Origin: DATKXO01 sp035528995
GTDB taxonomy: Bacteria; Planctomycetota; Phycisphaerae; UBA1845
Assembly: GCA_035528995.1 (NCBI GenBank)
Contig: DATKXO010000009.1
Location: 1-35,306 of the forward strand
Direction of reading: 5' to 3'
Length of the DNA stretch: 35,306 nucleotides
Shown: in pieces, positions 34,452 through 35,306 of the stretch
Position numbering within the stretch: the first letter of the stretch is position 1
How the letters are laid out: the number at the start of each line of letters is the position of its first letter
Translations under genes and position numbers: made by a program
Notes under the pieces: generated by a model
What the model was told of the DNA's origin: nothing
What the model saw: only the letters and a program-made list of their open reading frames with translations
The model's database searches: none

Positions 34452-35161
34452 TAGCCGTCGCCGCCCTCGCTGAAATCCACCTTTGGTGTAGCCTTGGCGG
34501 CCTCCTCGACGCGGAAGTACTCGGCCTTTTCGACGCCGGCCAGGCTGGCGTAGAAGCCGCCCAGAAGCTTGCGGCTGAACCTGTTGAGGCTTTCGACGGC
34601 GTCGTTGTAGTGTTTCCGGGCGACGGCCACGCGGTTCTCCGTGCCCTCCAGCGAATCCTGAAGCTTGAGGAACGACTCGTTGGACTTCAGCTCCGGATAG
34701 GTCTCTCGCAGCACGAGCAGGCGCGAGAGGGCGGACTCGAGCATACCGGCCGCCCGGGCCTTCTCGGCACGCGAGTCGGTCTGGAAGTAGGCTTTGCGGG
34801 CCTCGGCCACGCCGAGGAAGATCTTCTCCTCCTGAGCGGCCACGCCCTTCACCGTCTCGACCAGATTGGAGACCAGGTCGAACCGTCTCTGCAACTGGTT
34901 GTCGATCTCGGCCCAGCCGCTGTTGACGCTCTCGTCGAGACTGACGGCCTTGTTGTACCCGCTATAGACACAGCCGCCGACGATCAGGACGCCGACGACG
35001 AAGGCAATTACCAGCGTCAAGAGGACCTTGCCTACACTCACGGAACTTCCTCCCGTCTTGGAACTGCGCCCGTAGGCCATTGCGGCACCGCAGGAGCCGC
35101 AGAACTGGGCGCCCGATTGGACCACCGCCCCGCAGGCCGGACAGGTGTTACCAACTGGCAC
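34451..35161 (-). CDS. lemA: LemA family protein with N-terminal zinc ribbon
   Basis: A 236-aa protein. Residues 1-30 form a zinc ribbon (CPACG...CGSCG). A basic/Ser linker and one membrane helix follow (VLLTLVIAFVVGVLIVGGCVYSGYNK), then the LemA helical domain: the YNKAVSLDESVNSGWAEIDNQLQRRFDLVSNLVETVKG block is diagnostic, and RKHYNDAVESLNRF is also conserved. LemA proteins are membrane-anchored helical bundles exposed outside the cytoplasmic membrane, with unclear function. GTG 35161 is chosen because GGAGGAG lies just upstream on the minus strand; it gives an intact zinc ribbon. The start overlaps the upstream gene by 14 bases. LemA beside a TPM/YgcG-like gene is a common bacterial pairing. 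Confidence 0.93.
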   Translation of the reverse strand: MPVGNTCPACGAVVQSGAQFCGSCGAAMAYGRSSKTGGSSVSVGKVLLTLVIAFVVGVLIVGGCVYSGYNKAVSLDESVNSGWAEIDNQLQRRFDLVSNLVETVKGVAAQEEKIFLGVAEARKAYFQTDSRAEKARAAGMLESALSRLLVLRETYPELKSNESFLKLQDSLEGTENRVAVARKHYNDAVESLNRFSRKLLGGFYASLAGVEKAEYFRVEEAAKATPKVDFSEGGDG

Positions 35162-35306
35162 CGCCGCCTCCTCCGCCGAATCCCCCCCCGCCGCCGAACG
35201 ATCCACCGCCGAAGCCGCCGAACCCGCCCCCCCCACCGCCCCAGGAGGAGTGCGATCGGCCGCCCATCATGTTGCCCAGCACGCCGCCCCAGAACAGACC
35301 GGGCAG
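35148..35306 (-). CDS. Gly-rich C-terminus of a TPM/YgcG-like protein (partial)
   Basis: Only the last 52 residues are in the window; the frame is open through the window end and stops at TAA (35148-35150). The tail is LPGLFWGGVLG, NMMGGRSHSSWGG, then long Gly/Phe/Ser repeats ending in GASW. TPM-domain (YgcG-type) membrane proteins typically end in a GGGxFGGGGASGxW-like tail, and they are regular partners of lemA, which this gene overlaps by 14 bases. The family call rests on tail and context, since the TPM domain itself lies outside the window. Confidence 0.75.
   Translation of the reverse strand: MPGLFWGGVLGNMMGGRSHSSWGGGGGGFGGFGGGSFGGGGGFGGGGGGASW

Overview
This is a GC-rich, densely coded bacterial chromosome window. 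It carries about 25 protein genes, two of them cut by the window ends, and one tRNA. Gene families and habits point to Planctomycetota, probably a Phycisphaerae-like lineage: TPR-tailed membrane proteins, several Hanks-type kinases, a kinase with zinc ribbons beside a PP2C phosphatase, planctomycete-looking orphan families and repeat-laden intergenic DNA. This assignment is inference; no rRNA or marker gene is present. Pyruvate:ferredoxin oxidoreductase, split-alpha transhydrogenase and archaeal-type phosphoglycerate mutase suggest an anaerobic or fermentative metabolism.

Layout. 1-1722: end of a TPR membrane protein, then an alpha/beta hydrolase. 1872-4795: proton-translocating transhydrogenase operon pntAA-pntAB-pntB. 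5097-12169: mostly single genes: a secreted HEXXH peptidase-like protein, two orphan families, a zinc alcohol dehydrogenase, a secreted beta-propeller-like protein, and an overlapping glycosyltransferase/membrane protein pair. 12451-18886: complete tripartite RND efflux operon (adaptor, pump, TolC-like lipoprotein). 19149-24024: single-chain PFOR followed by cofactor-independent phosphoglycerate mutase, so lower glycolysis and pyruvate oxidation sit together. 24102-25550: PLP-dependent sulfhydrylase on the minus strand. 25881-29165: TPR protein, kinase with four zinc ribbons, and PP2C phosphatase, a probable phospho-signalling unit.

29166-34213 is the accessory part. A 1.3-kb non-coding stretch has a degenerate ~215-bp direct duplication, short tandem repeats and G-rich DNA. 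It is followed by a translationally coupled two-gene unit (30470-33171): a Ser/Thr kinase fused to a predicted TIM-barrel-like domain carrying a CxCxxC...H motif reminiscent of tRNA-guanine transglycosylases, then a protein in which a winged helix sits inside a PD-(D/E)xK nuclease-like fold. The unit is bracketed by two 46-bp imperfect direct repeats (30373 and 33201), each able to form a hairpin with a 21-nt loop. Immediately downstream, a 113-aa orphan gene is bracketed by a different 45-bp direct repeat (33467 and 33885). A tRNA-Ala(GGC) and a zinc-ribbon LemA gene, overlapped by the end of a TPM/YgcG-like gene, close the window. The kinase-TIM barrel/nuclease unit is the best candidate here for an undescribed system, possibly defence or mobile-element related; that function is a hypothesis.
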